A stretch of DNA of 64,000 nucleotides from Owenia fusiformis (Eukaryota > Annelida > Polychaeta > Sabellida > Oweniidae): positions 6,325,001-6,389,000 of the forward strand of contig CAIIXF020000012.1 in NCBI GenBank assembly GCA_903813345.2, given 5' to 3'. The position numbers and the translations under genes were made by a program. The notes below the pieces were generated by a model. The model ran no database searches and was not told the origin of the DNA. It worked only from the letters and a program-made list of their open reading frames with translations. Numbering within the stretch: position 1 is the first letter of the stretch; each line of letters begins with the position of its first letter. This document shows positions 13,801 to 22,373 of this stretch, piece after piece.

Positions 13801-16800
13801 TTATAGGGTGGACTTCACAAGCTAGAAAATGGCAAATTGTTTCATGTTCAACAAAAATAGGTAGGGCATACATTTCCTATTTTATTGAACCCCGTCCTTA
13901 CTTGCATCCTACGAACTTCACCTTCATGAGATTGTGTATGCTACATATACCTAGGGTTAAATTGGAAGTTTTGGGATTTTGGTTCGCGAATTCTTGTTAA
14001 AACTACTATTAGTTCCATTACGTCCACGTATTGAACACAATTAAAATTACAACTCGCAAATATCCATTTTGCATCATTTTGGACCATTTGGGAAAGTAGG
14101 GTTTGGATTTTGGGGCTTCATACTTTTTTAATGCTGTGGGTTAAAAATCGAAACAAACATTATTTGCATTTAAGACATTTTCAGTGTTGGATAACTATTA
14201 TTTTGATGTTTCATTTGAAAACTTATGTGTGGACTTAAAGTGAAATTGGTAGAATGGATACGTGTATATCTCTATTCTTTAAAAAGTATGTTAGAAACAA
14301 TAAATGATAAAAATAAATTCAAAGAAAACTAGTTTTTTTATTTCAAAACTAGACTTTTTGAATCGTTCAGTTTGACATGTATGAATCTTGTATTCATAGA
14401 AAAACATATAAGGGACATATAGGCAGTTACATTTGAAGATAACACATGTTACCCTTTTAGTTGTTACACGGTAAATATAATACAAATATATGTCATATTC
14501 CGCAACGAATATGGAATGTTCACTTGCTGTGTATGACATATTCACCCGCGGTACATGTATATGGCATATACACTTACCAATAAGAGCGTGATACGGAAGT
14601 ACGCAATTGTCAATTACATCGATTCAACGAACGGGCTTAATTCCATAACTCATAATAACGATTACTGAATTAACATTGCATTGAATATATCAACTTATAC
14701 AATTGAATGGCATACACCAGCGGTACCTGTATTGTTTGATGTTATTTCATGTAAATGTGTTTCACGCAATAACATACTCCAAGGGAAACATCATTACACA
14801 TAAATAAACGAACCTACGTTCGTGAAGCTTATGAGTGACTTTTGTTACCAAATCAACAGACAAAGACAAGAATAAAAACCTAAAAATCACAAATATTTAT
14901 ATATTGTTGTATTGGCAATCACGATTGACACATTTCTCATACTTTCAGAAGTATCATTCAGCACTTACACGCAATAAATGTACTTAATCAATCCAGGATT
15001 TATATATAAGTACTTGAAGCGCTAAAATATTGGTAACCCAGCGCAACTTTACATTTAGAATTGATTCTTTTGACCAATCAAATTGAGGCTTTCTATATCG
15101 CGTTTTCACGTTCGGTATATGGCATATTCCGCAGGTGAGTATGCCATATTACGCAGGAGAGTATGACATATTTCACAGTGAGTATAGGGTATTCACTAAG
15201 ATCAATGTATCGCATATATGACATACTCACCTGCGGAATATGCCATATACCGCAGGTGAGTATGGCATATTCACCCGTATCACAAAAACCGCACAACCAT
15301 GAATATATGCCATATTCCGCGTAACATAAGCGACCCCTTGTTATATATGTAATTAGTAACATTGCAGAGAGCCGTTGAAAATATAATCAAAAAATATACA
15401 AAAACAGACCTGGATGACATATCTGGCATTTTTTCATACATGGTATCACTGCAGCTTTCTTGTTGTAATAGCCCTTCGTACAAGTGTTCCATATTGCTTC
15501 ATCCGCGTGACATCCCTGGAAGTTAAGAACAAAATACAACAAGAAAATTCTTTTTTTTATATATTTTTTTTATTGAATCAAACATAAAATAATACATTAA
15601 ACAAGGCAAAGATGAAATATTAAACCACTTTCACACCACCTCCATTCATTCAGACATTCGCAACAGTCATACCCAGAAGTTCTGGTATATATATAAACAT
15701 GGTATTTTCAAATTGAGTCACGTCCAAGTTGGGATTTACCTCATTAAATTGTTTTGCATATATATAATATTTGATTGCAAGTGATAGCCTGTTTTGCAAA
15801 GTGTTTTCATTATTTACAGATCTTCCGAACACCATATCATGGGCATTAAAATTAAGATTTACATTGAATGATTTCCCCAAATTATCTTTAATAGCTTTCA
15901 AAAAAATCTGAATCCGCCTACATTCCCAAAACTTGTGCTTTAAAGTGTCTCTTAATGGACAGTAACTACATCTAGCATCCTGTTTAATTCCTATCTGCGT
16001 TAAGTAAGCATTTGTGGTACAAATACCATGTAGAATCTTAAATTGAAGTCGAATTTTATTTTGTTTCGTGCAGCTATAAGCCACTTAAAGTAATCTATTC
16101 TTCCTAACTCACGATCATGTTCATTTTTATACAGTGGTTCCAAATATTTGTTTCTATTTAATATTTTTTGAATTGACTTCACTGTTAAACCATTCAATGG
16201 CACTGGTTTTTCGCCAAGTGTTAAATGCACAAGATCCGTTTGTAGGCTCGGTTTAAAGACTGAAGTTTAGTCTCGCTTCAATAAACGTTTCCACTCCTTC
16301 GGTACAGCTGATATTATAGCATAATAATCAATAAAATTAATTTGTACGTTGTATTTTGCCTTAAAATCATAATACTGTAAAAAATGTCCCTGGTCATTTA
16401 GGATGTCATTTACGTAAACGACACCATTATCCATAAGATGCTTATTTATGACCTCTTTGTTATTAATTAGGACCAATCTATTATTCCAGAGTATTTCACT
16501 TTTAACTTCAGAACTAGTTCTTGGAGCTTGGATATTCCTTATATCAGAGTAAATTTGTAAAACATTTGAGTAAAATTAATTCTGGCACGTCGTGGGCTAT
16601 TGTTTTAATATCAAAATTACATTGTATAAAGAACTTAATTCCCCCAAGCGGTTTGAAGTACAATTCTGGAATATATTTCCAATGACTTTGTCGAGGTTCG
16701 ATTAATCTTTTTAGCCACATCAGTTTAAGTGCTTTTTCCATTGAAAACATGTCAATCATTCTTAGACCACCCTCGTCGTAATCACCAATTAAAGTTCGTC

Positions 16801-19800
16801 TCTTAACCTTTTCCGTTTTTCCACCCCATAGGAATGAGTAAATTATCTGTTGTGCCTTTGTTAATATATCATTTGGGGTATTTGTCATTGACATGGAATA
16901 TACCAGTTTAGAAATACCAAGCGTTTTGATTATCAGAACTCGACCATATAAAGTTAAATTTCTTCTTGACCACATTTTCAATACTTTTTGAAGCGAGTCT
17001 AATTTCTTCTCAAAGTTAACAAAATCATTTGATTTCCTATTATATGAGACACAAATTCCCAGAAATTTACTTGGATCTTTAACCCATTTTAAACCGTATA
17101 ACTTATCTCAGTTCTAGATCTTTCTGAACCAATATACGTACATTCTGTCTTTTCTTTGTTAATACATAATCCAGAAATATCTTTAAATTCATCAAAAATG
17201 TTTAAAGCCAGTTTAAGAGATTCTTTGCTATCTACTGTCAGTGTTGTATCGTCAGTATATAACTCGATCTTTTGCTCATTATTTCCCAAGCGGATCCCTT
17301 TAATAGCCTGATCTTGTCTAATTCTAATTGTCAGGACTTCTATCACTAAGATAAATGTCAAACAACTCAAGGGGTCCCCCTGCCTACATGATATTTTAAT
17401 ATCGAACCAGCCAGTTGATCTATTATTATTCAAAACACAACTCTTTATATCTGTATAGAATAATTTTACCCATTTAATTAGTGTGTCCCCGAAATTAAAA
17501 AGTCTCAACACATAATATATACACACATCTATATAATCGAATTCAACACTATCGTAGGCTTTAAAAAAATCGACCATGCAAATAATGCCTGGAATGCACT
17601 TTTTCTTAGAATATTCAAGAATATCCTCTAGGTACCGTATGTTTTCGCCAATAAAACGATCTTTGATAAAGGCTGTCTGGTCGGGCCCTATAGGTTTCGC
17701 CAAAATAACACTAATACGGAGCGCAATTGATTTAGATGCAATCTTATAGTCAATGTTAAGTAACGTGATTGGGCGCCAATTTTTCAAAAACCAATGATTT
17801 TTGTCCCCCTTTGGTACTAACGAGATAATACCCTGTCTTTGACTTACTGAGAGGATACCCTTTTCAAATGACAAGTTTAGAGACTTAATAAGCATTTCAT
17901 TGATTTCATTCCAAAACATTTATACCACTCTGTACTCAACCCGTCACTCCCCGGGGTTTTTCTATTTTTAATATTTGTCAAGGCCTTATAACATTCATCG
18001 ACCCTCAGTAAACCTTCACATGAAGCCTTTTCATGTTCATTTAACTTATTTATGTTAAGATCTTTCTCAAAACTAACGAACTTTTGTGTGTCAGCTTTAG
18101 CCTTGGAGTCATAAAGATCTACATAGAATGCTTTAATTTGGTTAAGTATATCTGTCTCATATGTCACCACATTACCATCAACATTTAATTCAGTTATAGT
18201 TTTCTTTGAATAGTTTGATTTCTCTAAGTTGAAGGAGTAGTGTGTGCTTTTTCCCATTTTTCTACCCAGTCAGATCTTGATCTCTCGATGCCCCCCTCTG
18301 CTTTATATTGATATATATCATTTAGTTTACATTTTGCATCGTCATATTCTCTACACGCTTTTTCATTCAAATAATCATCCTTAACTAGTTCAGAGTCCAG
18401 GCTTTCAATAACTTTCAACAACTTTATTTCCTCTCCCCGTAGTTCCCTTGCCTTTTGCTTTGAAAATTCAATAGTTTTTACTTTAATCTGATATTTCAAA
18501 TATTCCCAAAATTGAATATCATCAGCGTTATTCAGAGTTGTTTTAGTTTTAGCGATAAGTTCCTTAATTAACTTTTGATATGCTTCATTTTCTATTAATT
18601 TATTATTAATTTTCCAAAAACCCGACCCTCCTTTGTGAGTGACAGATGAGTTAATAATTAACACAATACATTTATGATCGGACTTAATTGATGGCACTAT
18701 TTTGCTTTCTGATTCTTTAATCATATGTCTTTGAATAAGCCACATGTCAATTCGACTTTTACTGACAGAGTTTTGCATATTATCCTTAGCATAAGATTCG
18801 TATGTATACTGGAATTTTGTGGGATTTTGGTGTCTCCATACGTCAATTAAGTCAAAACGATTCATATACTCAATCAAAGAATCTCTAGATAGGTCCTTTT
18901 GTTGACTTACTATAGCCCTAGAATATCTATCTACCTCTCTATTTAACACTACATTAAAATCACCTCCAAATATGACATTATCAGATGCAAAATTCGTGGA
19001 TACAATCACCGATAGTTCAACAAGAAAATTCTAGATGTTGCATCGCCAAATCAAATTAGACCAGATAAGGGTCAACATCAACATGCAACAAAGTCATTAA
19101 TTGTGCGTGTCACATCTTTGTAAACCAGTTTAACCTCATGGCATAAACTTCAAACTGCTAAATGAATTGATTAAATTTAATATAGTCGCGTTTTCAATTA
19201 TTTTCAACCATTTTGCCGTGTGCACCTTTTGTTGTTCTAAAAAAAGTATTTATGAAGAAATAAGATAATGCTAAACAATTTGATAACGTGACACTTTCAA
19301 ATATGGCGGGATTAGAAAAGTAGCAAAAGGATTAAAATTATAGAACGAGGCCTTGGATTTACAAACCTTCTTGACTCGACAAGTGGAACTACATTTTCCG
19401 AGTCTGTATTTCCCACACATTTGCTTACATTTGTTGAATGGTCCTTCGTCGCCATGTCCTTCCGCAACTGCAATGCGAGAAGCTACTACTAAATCTCCAA
19501 AATGAATAAAATTGAAAACAAATACTCGAAGATAACAATTTGTGAATATATTTCAACGCACTCAATCATGTTCTTAAAATGACATATTAAACATAACGTA
19601 TTTTGAAAAATTTAATATATTTACCAAGCATAAATGTAGCAATTATTAAAACTCTGGTAAAACTCAACAATCAGACCAAAGTAGTGAATATCGTCATGTA
19701 TGTTACACTCAATTTTTAATTATTGTATCAAAATAAATCATAAGTCTTCATAATAAATACGTATCATACTTACACGATAGTCCGAATACAAGTAGAGCCA

Positions 19801-19825
19801 AGGTATAACTTATTGTTAACGTCAT
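1692..19825 (-). CDS. Gene A: secreted multi-module TSR protein (spliced gene span)
   Basis: Whole span of a spliced gene. The coding order from the 5' end is: signal peptide (19774-19825), a-b module (19367-19467, 15410-15515), defensin-like exon (13717-13821), a-b module with a polyproline tail (13126-13217, 12397-12583), five intact TSR exons (10566-10742 to 8185-8361), one frameshifted TSR exon (7590-7747), two further a-b modules (5145-5251, 3010-3240, 2483-2603) and a terminal exon (1692-1801). Without the frameshifted exon the parts sum to 2100 nt and the junction codons join in frame, giving 699 aa. The protein should be extracellular. TSR domains usually bind glycans or other proteins; a specific role cannot be read here. 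An alternative is that the a-b exons from 5251 downwards form a separate small gene, with a candidate first exon at 5566-5617. Confidence 0.75.
2483..2603 (-). CDS. Gene A exon A15, 'b' half of a-b cysteine module
   Basis: A phase 0-1 exon, acceptor 'tttcaag' and donor 'gtatgt'. It starts GCHAVDTIW and holds five cysteines with C-x3-C-x2-C near the end (PCMEECQIC), then a short Pro/Leu tail. It is the most diverged of the gene A b-exons: the usual YYNKKAA core is replaced by a Glu/Asp-rich stretch. Confidence 0.8.
2763..2899. mobile_element. Short fold-back element (MITE-like)
   Basis: About 135 bp in an intron of gene A with inverted ends 'tgcctgggtcacatttg' and 'caaatgtgaccaaggca'. Its GC-rich interior contrasts with the flanks. 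The phrase GTCACATTTG next to CGG-rich sequence recurs at 31684-32640 and near 54655-54750, so it is one copy of a dispersed family. Confidence 0.7.
3010..3240 (-). CDS. Gene A exon A14, fused b-a exon with polyproline hinge
   Basis: A phase 0-0 exon of 77 codons. The first half is a b module (GCHADEAIW ... YYNKKAAVIPCMKKCQIC). It continues through a Pro-rich hinge (TPPPPTPPSPP) straight into an a-type module with the CxxxC-x7-CxxxC core (KCQTICKKYYLSKCSSIC). Elsewhere in the gene b and a modules are on separate exons, so an intron is missing here. The donor 'gtttgt' lies at the same codon position as in the other a exons. Confidence 0.82.
3369..4191. mobile_element. Tc1/mariner-like non-autonomous element with TA duplication
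   Basis: Near-perfect inverted ends of about 60 bp: left 'caaggggcgatccatatatt', right its complement, each bordered by TA (3367-3368 and 4192-4193). The interior of about 700 bp has no long frame. A short plus-strand stretch near 3900 reads like a decayed transposase, which is weak. It lies in an intron of gene A between 3240 and 5145. Confidence 0.75.
4368..5096. mobile_element. Large fold-back element
   Basis: The ends 'agagtggtatcgatatggag' and its reverse complement are at about 4370 and 5090. The interior is also largely self-complementary: about 4610-4700 pairs with about 4790-4880, around 'gacctctcaatatt' and 'aatattgagagacc'. The whole block could fold into one long interrupted hairpin. 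No coding content was seen. Confidence 0.7.
5145..5251 (-). CDS. Gene A exon A13, 'a' half of a-b cysteine module
   Basis: A phase 1-0 exon, acceptor 'attgcag', donor 'gtatgt'. It begins VPEGHDHEGP and carries C-x3-C-x7-C-x3-C before the EIKK end. The start resembles exon A2 (AEGHGDEGP), which directly follows the signal peptide exon in gene A. That raises the option that this exon also sits near the start of a gene of its own. Confidence 0.82.
5566..5617 (-). CDS. Candidate alternative first exon upstream of A13 (uncertain)
   Basis: From an ATG at 5617 an open stretch of exactly 52 nt ends in TTCG followed by donor 'gtatgt'. The two accepted signal-peptide exons (19774-19825, 61368-61419) are also 52 nt and phase 1, and gene B's also ends TTCG. 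If used with exons 5145-5251, 3010-3240, 2483-2603 and 1692-1801 it gives an open frame of 206 aa. Against it, the peptide (MIIWLIS, then DHFDQ) is only partly hydrophobic and is a poor signal sequence. Chance is possible. Confidence 0.25.
5765..5806. repeat. GACGGAC-rich transposon tail fragment
   Basis: The phrase 'ttattgcccagatagacgga' followed by further GACGGAC units matches the tail of the repeat near 28137-28195. Similar tails occur at 31210-31265 and 43010-43055. These look like ends of one dispersed repeat superfamily. Confidence 0.5.
5807..5893 (-). pseudogene. TSR exon relic, 3' portion, split by a LINE
   Basis: The plus strand reads 'gtccgcatgttgctgaacaa' and continues to 'cccaaatcactctatcac', closely matching the middle of live TSR exons (for example 23618-23672). 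The outer part of the exon is missing or scrambled. The matching start of the exon ('ccatctacaacctt') is at 7235-7245, on the far side of the LINE, so one TSR exon was broken by the insertion. Confidence 0.75.
5894..7234 (+). mobile_element. 5'-truncated non-LTR retrotransposon (LINE) fragment
   Basis: Plus-strand coding remains of a reverse transcriptase C-terminal half. They include the catalytic YADDT motif (about 5968-5982), the FKYLGVWF motif, and a cysteine/histidine cluster CKHC ... EYHFILEC. A frameshift near 6790 separates two frames (to 6835, and about 6780-7131). AATAAA is at 7211-7216, and the 3' end is a short CTGAAA repeat. The fingers, palm start and endonuclease are absent. 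The copy is antisense to gene A and dead; its clade is not assigned. Confidence 0.85.
7235..7245 (-). pseudogene. TSR exon relic, 5' portion
   Basis: 'ccatctacaacctt' gives the start of a TSR exon (acceptor ..aag, then GTTGTAGATGG). It resumes exactly where the relic at 5807-5893 stops, so the two are halves of one exon. Confidence 0.65.
7590..7747 (-). pseudogene. Gene A exon A12, short-type TSR with a 10-nt frameshift
   Basis: In the TSR frame it reads PWRRWSGWGHCSTTCGPGKK up to CDQPPCG, a clear short-type TSR with intact splice sites ('gtag' acceptor, 'gtgag' donor). Compared with its copies at 56197-56364 and 51395-51562 it lacks 10 nt, 'accccaaggg', just after the start; the flanking GGG repeats suggest a microhomology deletion. 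Entered in phase 1, as all other family exons are, it runs out of frame and meets a stop in the next exon. It must be skipped, be a pseudo-exon, or be an assembly error. Confidence 0.8.
7748..8184 (-). other. Intron of gene A duplicated in gene B
   Basis: About 440 bp with no exon. Phrases such as 'gtatccatgtacatttta', 'ccaaacagaatatt' and 'gttaatggacctgc' recur in the same order in the gene B intron at 46419-47059. The pair of exons around it is duplicated too. Confidence 0.7.
8185..8361 (-). CDS. Gene A exon A11, long-type TSR
   Basis: A phase 1-1 exon of 59 aa: CRWSDWGQC, CSSTCGPGKRYGTRTRTKQ, then C....ETCHTRCDNPP. The donor lies three bases earlier than in most copies, so the exon ends CCA CCT T. 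The last cysteine is then made across the junction only if the next exon begins GT or GC. Exon 7590-7747 begins GT, but the next intact exon (5145-5251) begins TT. Confidence 0.88.
8483..8662 (-). CDS. Gene A exon A10, long-type TSR
   Basis: A 60-aa phase 1-1 exon. It has W..W at the start, the CSSTCGPG core, the basic ladder KKYGTRTRTKQ typical of the Arg-ladder strand of a TSR, and eight cysteines ending CDNPPCG. It is about 95% alike in design to exon 8185-8361, its downstream neighbour. The flanking intron carries the phrase 'gattgcaagtcttaatgac' that marks the duplicated exon units in gene B. Confidence 0.9.
8782..8958 (-). CDS. Gene A exon A9, long-type TSR
   Basis: A 59-aa phase 1-1 exon with the variant loop KQNVPGCSKCIGASSETC. 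The same loop appears in gene B exons 50362-50538, 31416-31592 and 28541-28717, so these form one subfamily crossing gene borders. It ends CNKLPCG rather than CDNPPCG. The extra Cys in the loop gives nine cysteines. Confidence 0.88.
9549..9725 (-). CDS. Gene A exon A8, long-type TSR lacking the last Cys
   Basis: A 59-aa phase 1-1 exon (CKWNSWGPC, CSTTCGPGKKYGTRTRTKR). The usual PPCG end is PSYG, so the final cysteine is replaced by Tyr. All else is intact, including the splice sites. The same change is seen in gene B exon 50849-51028. Confidence 0.88.
10171..10218. repeat. Short imperfect palindrome in intron
   Basis: 'tctgtcaccaatatagccc' pairs with 'gggttatattacgacaga' around a short centre. 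It may be an end of a decayed element in the 0.8-kb intron between exons A7 and A8. Nothing else recognisable was seen in 9726-10565. Confidence 0.35.
10566..10742 (-). CDS. Gene A exon A7, long-type TSR
   Basis: A 59-aa phase 1-1 exon: CRWNPWGQC, CSTTCGPGKRYGIRTRTKQ, ETC-equivalent QTCYKPCDNPPCG. It is the first TSR after the polyproline module. Its intron donor is 'gttag' rather than 'gtgag'. Confidence 0.9.
11395..11611. mobile_element. Small fold-back element (MITE-like)
   Basis: 'ttatgccagaatacctatcc' at the left pairs with 'ggataggtacggtattctgg' at the right, about 217 bp in total, in the intron between exons A6 and A7. No coding content. Confidence 0.5.
11986..12200. repeat. Dispersed repeat, second copy at 35281-35522
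   Basis: 'aagcacaagtgcca', 'accatgatctaacg' and 'acattt(t)attcatactgaagtc' occur in the same order in both places. One copy is in a gene A intron, the other in a gene B intron. Either an unknown mobile element or a shared ancestral intron would explain it. Confidence 0.55.
12397..12583 (-). CDS. Gene A exon A6, 'b' module with polyproline/histidine tail
   Basis: A phase 0-1 exon of 62 codons. A b module (GCHVDEAIWDKC, YYNKKAAVIPCMEKCTIC) is followed by DDHPPQPPHPPHPP and then a run of nine prolines before the donor 'gtatgt'. The Pro-rich tail probably acts as a stiff spacer before the TSR array. The repetitive codons (CCA CCT CAC) suggest the tail length may vary between alleles. Confidence 0.85.
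13126..13217 (-). CDS. Gene A exon A5, 'a' half of a-b module
   Basis: A phase 1-0 exon of 92 nt with the core KCREMCEKYKVERCSSSTC, ending IIKK at the donor 'gtatg'. The spacing between the third and fourth cysteines is one residue longer than in its copies. It pairs with 12397-12583. Confidence 0.8.
13339..13441. mobile_element. Very short fold-back element
   Basis: 'taggggacagcgg' and 'ccgctgtccccta' bound about 100 bp in an intron of gene A. It could be a solo MITE; no duplication of the target was identified. Confidence 0.45.
13717..13821 (-). CDS. Gene A exon A4, beta/big-defensin-like cysteine module
   Basis: A phase 1-1 exon of 35 aa, acceptor 'ttttctag', donor 'gtaag'. The cysteine order is C-x8-C-x3-C-x11-C-x6-CC, with GICRYRCYSGE across the second and third cysteines. 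This fits the relaxed beta-defensin spacing (4-8, 3-5, 9-13, 4-7, adjacent pair). The stretch before and after resembles the C-terminal domain of mollusc and horseshoe-crab big defensins. It lies between two a-b modules and joins in frame. Six cysteines within 35 residues can fit other small disulfide folds, so the family call is by pattern only. Confidence 0.7.
14480..15330. repeat. Palindrome-rich 'catatcc/ggatatg' repeat cluster
   Basis: Repeated copies of 'tatgccatattccgcaggtg' and its complement, densest at 15108-15310 and with scattered copies near 14490-14575. Arms face each other, so the block can form several hairpins. The intron interval 13822-15409 otherwise shows nothing recognisable. 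The frame at 15093-15362 is the repeat read through. Confidence 0.65.
15410..15515 (-). CDS. Gene A exon A3, 'b' half of a-b module
   Basis: A phase 0-1 exon of 106 nt: GCHADEAIWNTC, GYYNKKAAVIPCMKKCQIC, ending HPG at the donor 'gtctgt'. It completes the first module of gene A with exon 19367-19467. The two are separated by a 3.9-kb intron holding a LINE. Confidence 0.85.
15537..15551. repeat. Target-site duplication, left copy
   Basis: 'caacaagaaaattct', identical to 19018-19032. The pair bounds the LINE at 15552-19017. Confidence 0.85.
15552..19017 (-). mobile_element. Tx1/L1-like LINE, 5'-truncated and frameshifted
   Basis: A minus-strand element of 3.47 kb with a T-rich 3' end (15552 onward on the plus strand). 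It keeps the C-terminal half of an apurinic-type endonuclease (GGDFNVVLN, SRIDMW, SDHKCI at 18224-19009), a linker, and a reverse transcriptase (NWRPITLLN, FKAYDSV, RQGDPLS, YTDDT at 17089-18257). The thumb region follows at 16544-16981. At about 15900-16000 there is a zinc-knuckle end (CSYC ... KHKFWECRR). The active-site motif is YTDD instead of the usual YADD. Several frameshifts break the frame. Identical 15-bp flanks show a fairly recent insertion into a gene A intron. Confidence 0.9.
19018..19032. repeat. Target-site duplication, right copy
   Basis: 'caacaagaaaattct', the partner of 15537-15551. Confidence 0.85.
19367..19467 (-). CDS. Gene A exon A2, 'a' half of a-b module
   Basis: A phase 1-0 exon, acceptor 'attgcag', donor 'gtttgt'. 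It starts AEGHGDEGP and holds KCKQMCGKYRLGKCSSTC (CxxxC-x7-CxxxC), ending RVKK. It directly follows the signal peptide exon, as exon B2 does in gene B. Confidence 0.85.
19774..19825 (-). CDS. Gene A exon A1, start codon and signal peptide
   Basis: ATG at 19825. The 17 codons MTLTISYTLALLVFGLS form a typical short hydrophobic secretion signal. The exon ends one base into the next codon at donor 'gtaag'. Length (52 nt) and phase equal those of exon B1. An AT-rich stretch with TATATA lies about 105 bp upstream, near 19928-19934, but is not distinct enough to call. Confidence 0.8.
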
Positions 19826-21308
19826 TTTTCTTTCAATAACACATATTCAAAAGTATATTTTCCATATGAGTTTTTTAGAAGGTCTGTCCGCAATGTGAAT
19901 TTTACATAGACAAGTACTTGTATAAGTATATATTTATTCACACGTTATTTTGAACATTTCGAAATCATTTCAATGAAACTCACAATAAAACCATTTTATT
20001 TGAAATCATTTTTACGGGAACAATATGACAATTTGCAATTTAAAAATATTCCAATTTGGTTATCGTTTAAAAAATAAACTTGCAATTATTAAATCATGGT
20101 CTATAGAATCAAAAACGATAAAAAACGATTGGAGACAATGCTGGTGGGCTGTAATGACATTACGGGCAATTAAATGTTAGAAATATAGAATTACATTTAT
20201 CGTAATGTAGACAACATGACGATCCTATTTGTGATCACAATAAGTTGAAACAACGACCCTGACAATCGATATTTTGTATCCATTTGATATTGTGGATACA
20301 TTTTTTCAATTATGAGAATATAGAACACAATGAGGTTGGCATCATGTTTAAAAGTGGCTGCACCCAACTTTCAGAAACAGAAACACTGTTCCTGTTGAAA
20401 CCCTATCTTCTATACATGAGAAAATCTGGAAAGTGAATTGCAAATTGGTTACGCCAATAGACAATCTTGGCTTGGATAACGGATGAACTCAAAAAATTAA
20501 GAGAGGTAATGCAAGTGAATTCATGACGATTTTAGTTTAAATGATCATTTTGGGAGAAGATGCGATTTTTCATGTTAAATTATTGCGAAAGTTGAGTCCC
20601 CAATTCTGAACAGAACAACATTATGCACAATTTCGTTTTCTAGATAACCGTGTTATCAGTCGGGTTCGGATTGACTTATACCCGGTGAGATAAGTAAATA
20701 TCATTAAATCAATCAATCCAGAATTTAGTTTGTAGAGAGAAATTAAAACGAGGCTACTTTGTCGTAAAAAAGATGAAAGAACACAATTCTAAACAAATAT
20801 CGTTAGAATATTGTTCAAATCATTTTTAAGTGGCATTACCACAAACCACATACAAATCTTTCTCAAATAACATCGAACTTGAGAGTTGTACGAACTAGAT
20901 ACACAGACCTTCCTTTTAAAATTCTTATGCCCTCTAACGTAGCTATGATGAGGCAGACGAGGAATTTCCTCTATCAATGTTTTGTAAATTAATTGAGTAA
21001 TTTTAATAAATTTCATAATATAATCTCATATAAATTTTTGATTTGATTGAGCATAATAACGTAAAGGGTTATCATCGTGCTCTATTGCCATCATAATTTA
21101 CATTAGTATAGCCGCCATCTTTAAATCTAAATAATGGAAATGTTGTAGCATAGACAGGATGAGACAGATGAGGAAAAATATTGAATGTTGCTGCGCTATA
21201 GTGTACCGATCCTTCATATTCGATAGTCATACCATGAATTATCCCACTCTTAGTGCTTTATATGATTGTATAATAGCATTGTATAACTGCAGTATAAAAC
21301 CAACACCT

Positions 21309-21429
21309 ATCGTATACAACTCTTGAGGACGATATACAACTTCTGGATAGCTTATACAACTCCTGGATAGCGTAACTATACAACTTCTGGGCAGCGTATA
21401 CAACTCCTCGACTTGATATACAACTGTTG
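21309..21429. repeat. Short tandem repeat, unit about 24 bp, five to six copies
   Basis: Repeated 'tatacaacttctggatagc' with small changes, just downstream of gene B. Confidence 0.75.
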
Positions 21430-21481
21430 AATTTATAATAACCTTTTATTGATTAAAGATTAGGGTGGGATAATAAGATCA

Positions 21482-21618
21482 TATAATGGTTGATTAGATG
21501 TATATCGTTATACTCTCGTGAGTATATGATATATTCACTCGTTTCCTTCAGTCACTCGCGAATATATCATATACTGACTTGAGTATAAACACGATATACG
21601 GAATCAACCATTATATAA
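21482..21618. mobile_element. Fold-back element (MITE-like)
   Basis: 'ataatggttgatta' to 'gaatcaaccattat' form the outer ends. Inner pairs such as 'gagtatatgatatattcact' and its complement fold as well. About 137 bp. Confidence 0.6.
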
Positions 21619-21755
21619 CCTCATATTATTCCATGTGGAATCTACGTTGATTGCCAAAATCCAAGGGGAATCCGTGTTGAATGTGGGTAGACAACAATTC
21701 ATAGTGATTGAAAAAATCTAACTGAAGAAAGGAAATATTTGCTGCTGAATAAATA

Positions 21756-21860
21756 TTTATTTAACTAAACACGTTATGAGTTGACACTTAAACGGTGCAA
21801 CATAAGTTGAGAATTATCCATGCCATTGCCGTGTTCGTCATCGTTTTGCAGAATTCAAAA
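21756..21860 (-). other. Gene B 3'UTR exon with poly(A) signal
   Basis: Acceptor 'gtttcag' before 21860; AATAAA on the minus strand at 21756-21761. It opens TTTTGAAT, as does the gene C copy at 62129, and shares 'aaaacgatgac' with gene A. It lies about 500 bp past the stop-codon exon. Confidence 0.55.
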
Positions 21861-22373
21861 CTGAAACAGATACACATTGATGAATCAAGAACAAATCATT
21901 TTGTAAAGCTATCATTGTTGCATGTTAATTAATAGTCGCTATAGAATTGAATAAAGTTGAAATAAATCCCCCAAGTCGTCTAAACGATAATTGCTGTAAA
22001 TATAAAAATACGTGTCAACTTTTAAACAACACGCGTCTGACTTGCACTCGGTATGCGTCGAGAAATTACGTCACCAAGGTAATTACAGTTTAACGTTTTA
22101 AAGCTTTTCATGTTACAAGTATATCAATGTAACGGAAATTCCAGTGGCCTGTTTGTTTCAAAGTGTTGAATGATCATTTTCAAATAAAATATGGAATTGA
22201 ACACACTTTGCTTTTAAATTATCATTTGGGGTACATGGTTTTCTCATTGTTTGTCATAGTAATTTCTATCTGATTTTAGATACCTTATATCTATTACACT
22301 TATATGCAGTTTGTGACTATTTTACATTTGGTAGTCTCGGATACATACCGAATAAACTAAAAATGAGACTTAC

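Larger units (their letters stand above)
19826..21750. other. Intergenic DNA between genes A and B
   Basis: About 1.9 kb that should hold the promoter of gene A near its left end. No coding pattern was seen. Two repeats at 21309-21429 and 21482-21618 are listed separately. Confidence 0.5.

Noticed and set aside
15093-15362. Minus-strand frame of 89 aa with repeated GIWHI/YAILT words
   Set aside because: It is the palindromic 'tatgccatattccgcag' repeat translated.
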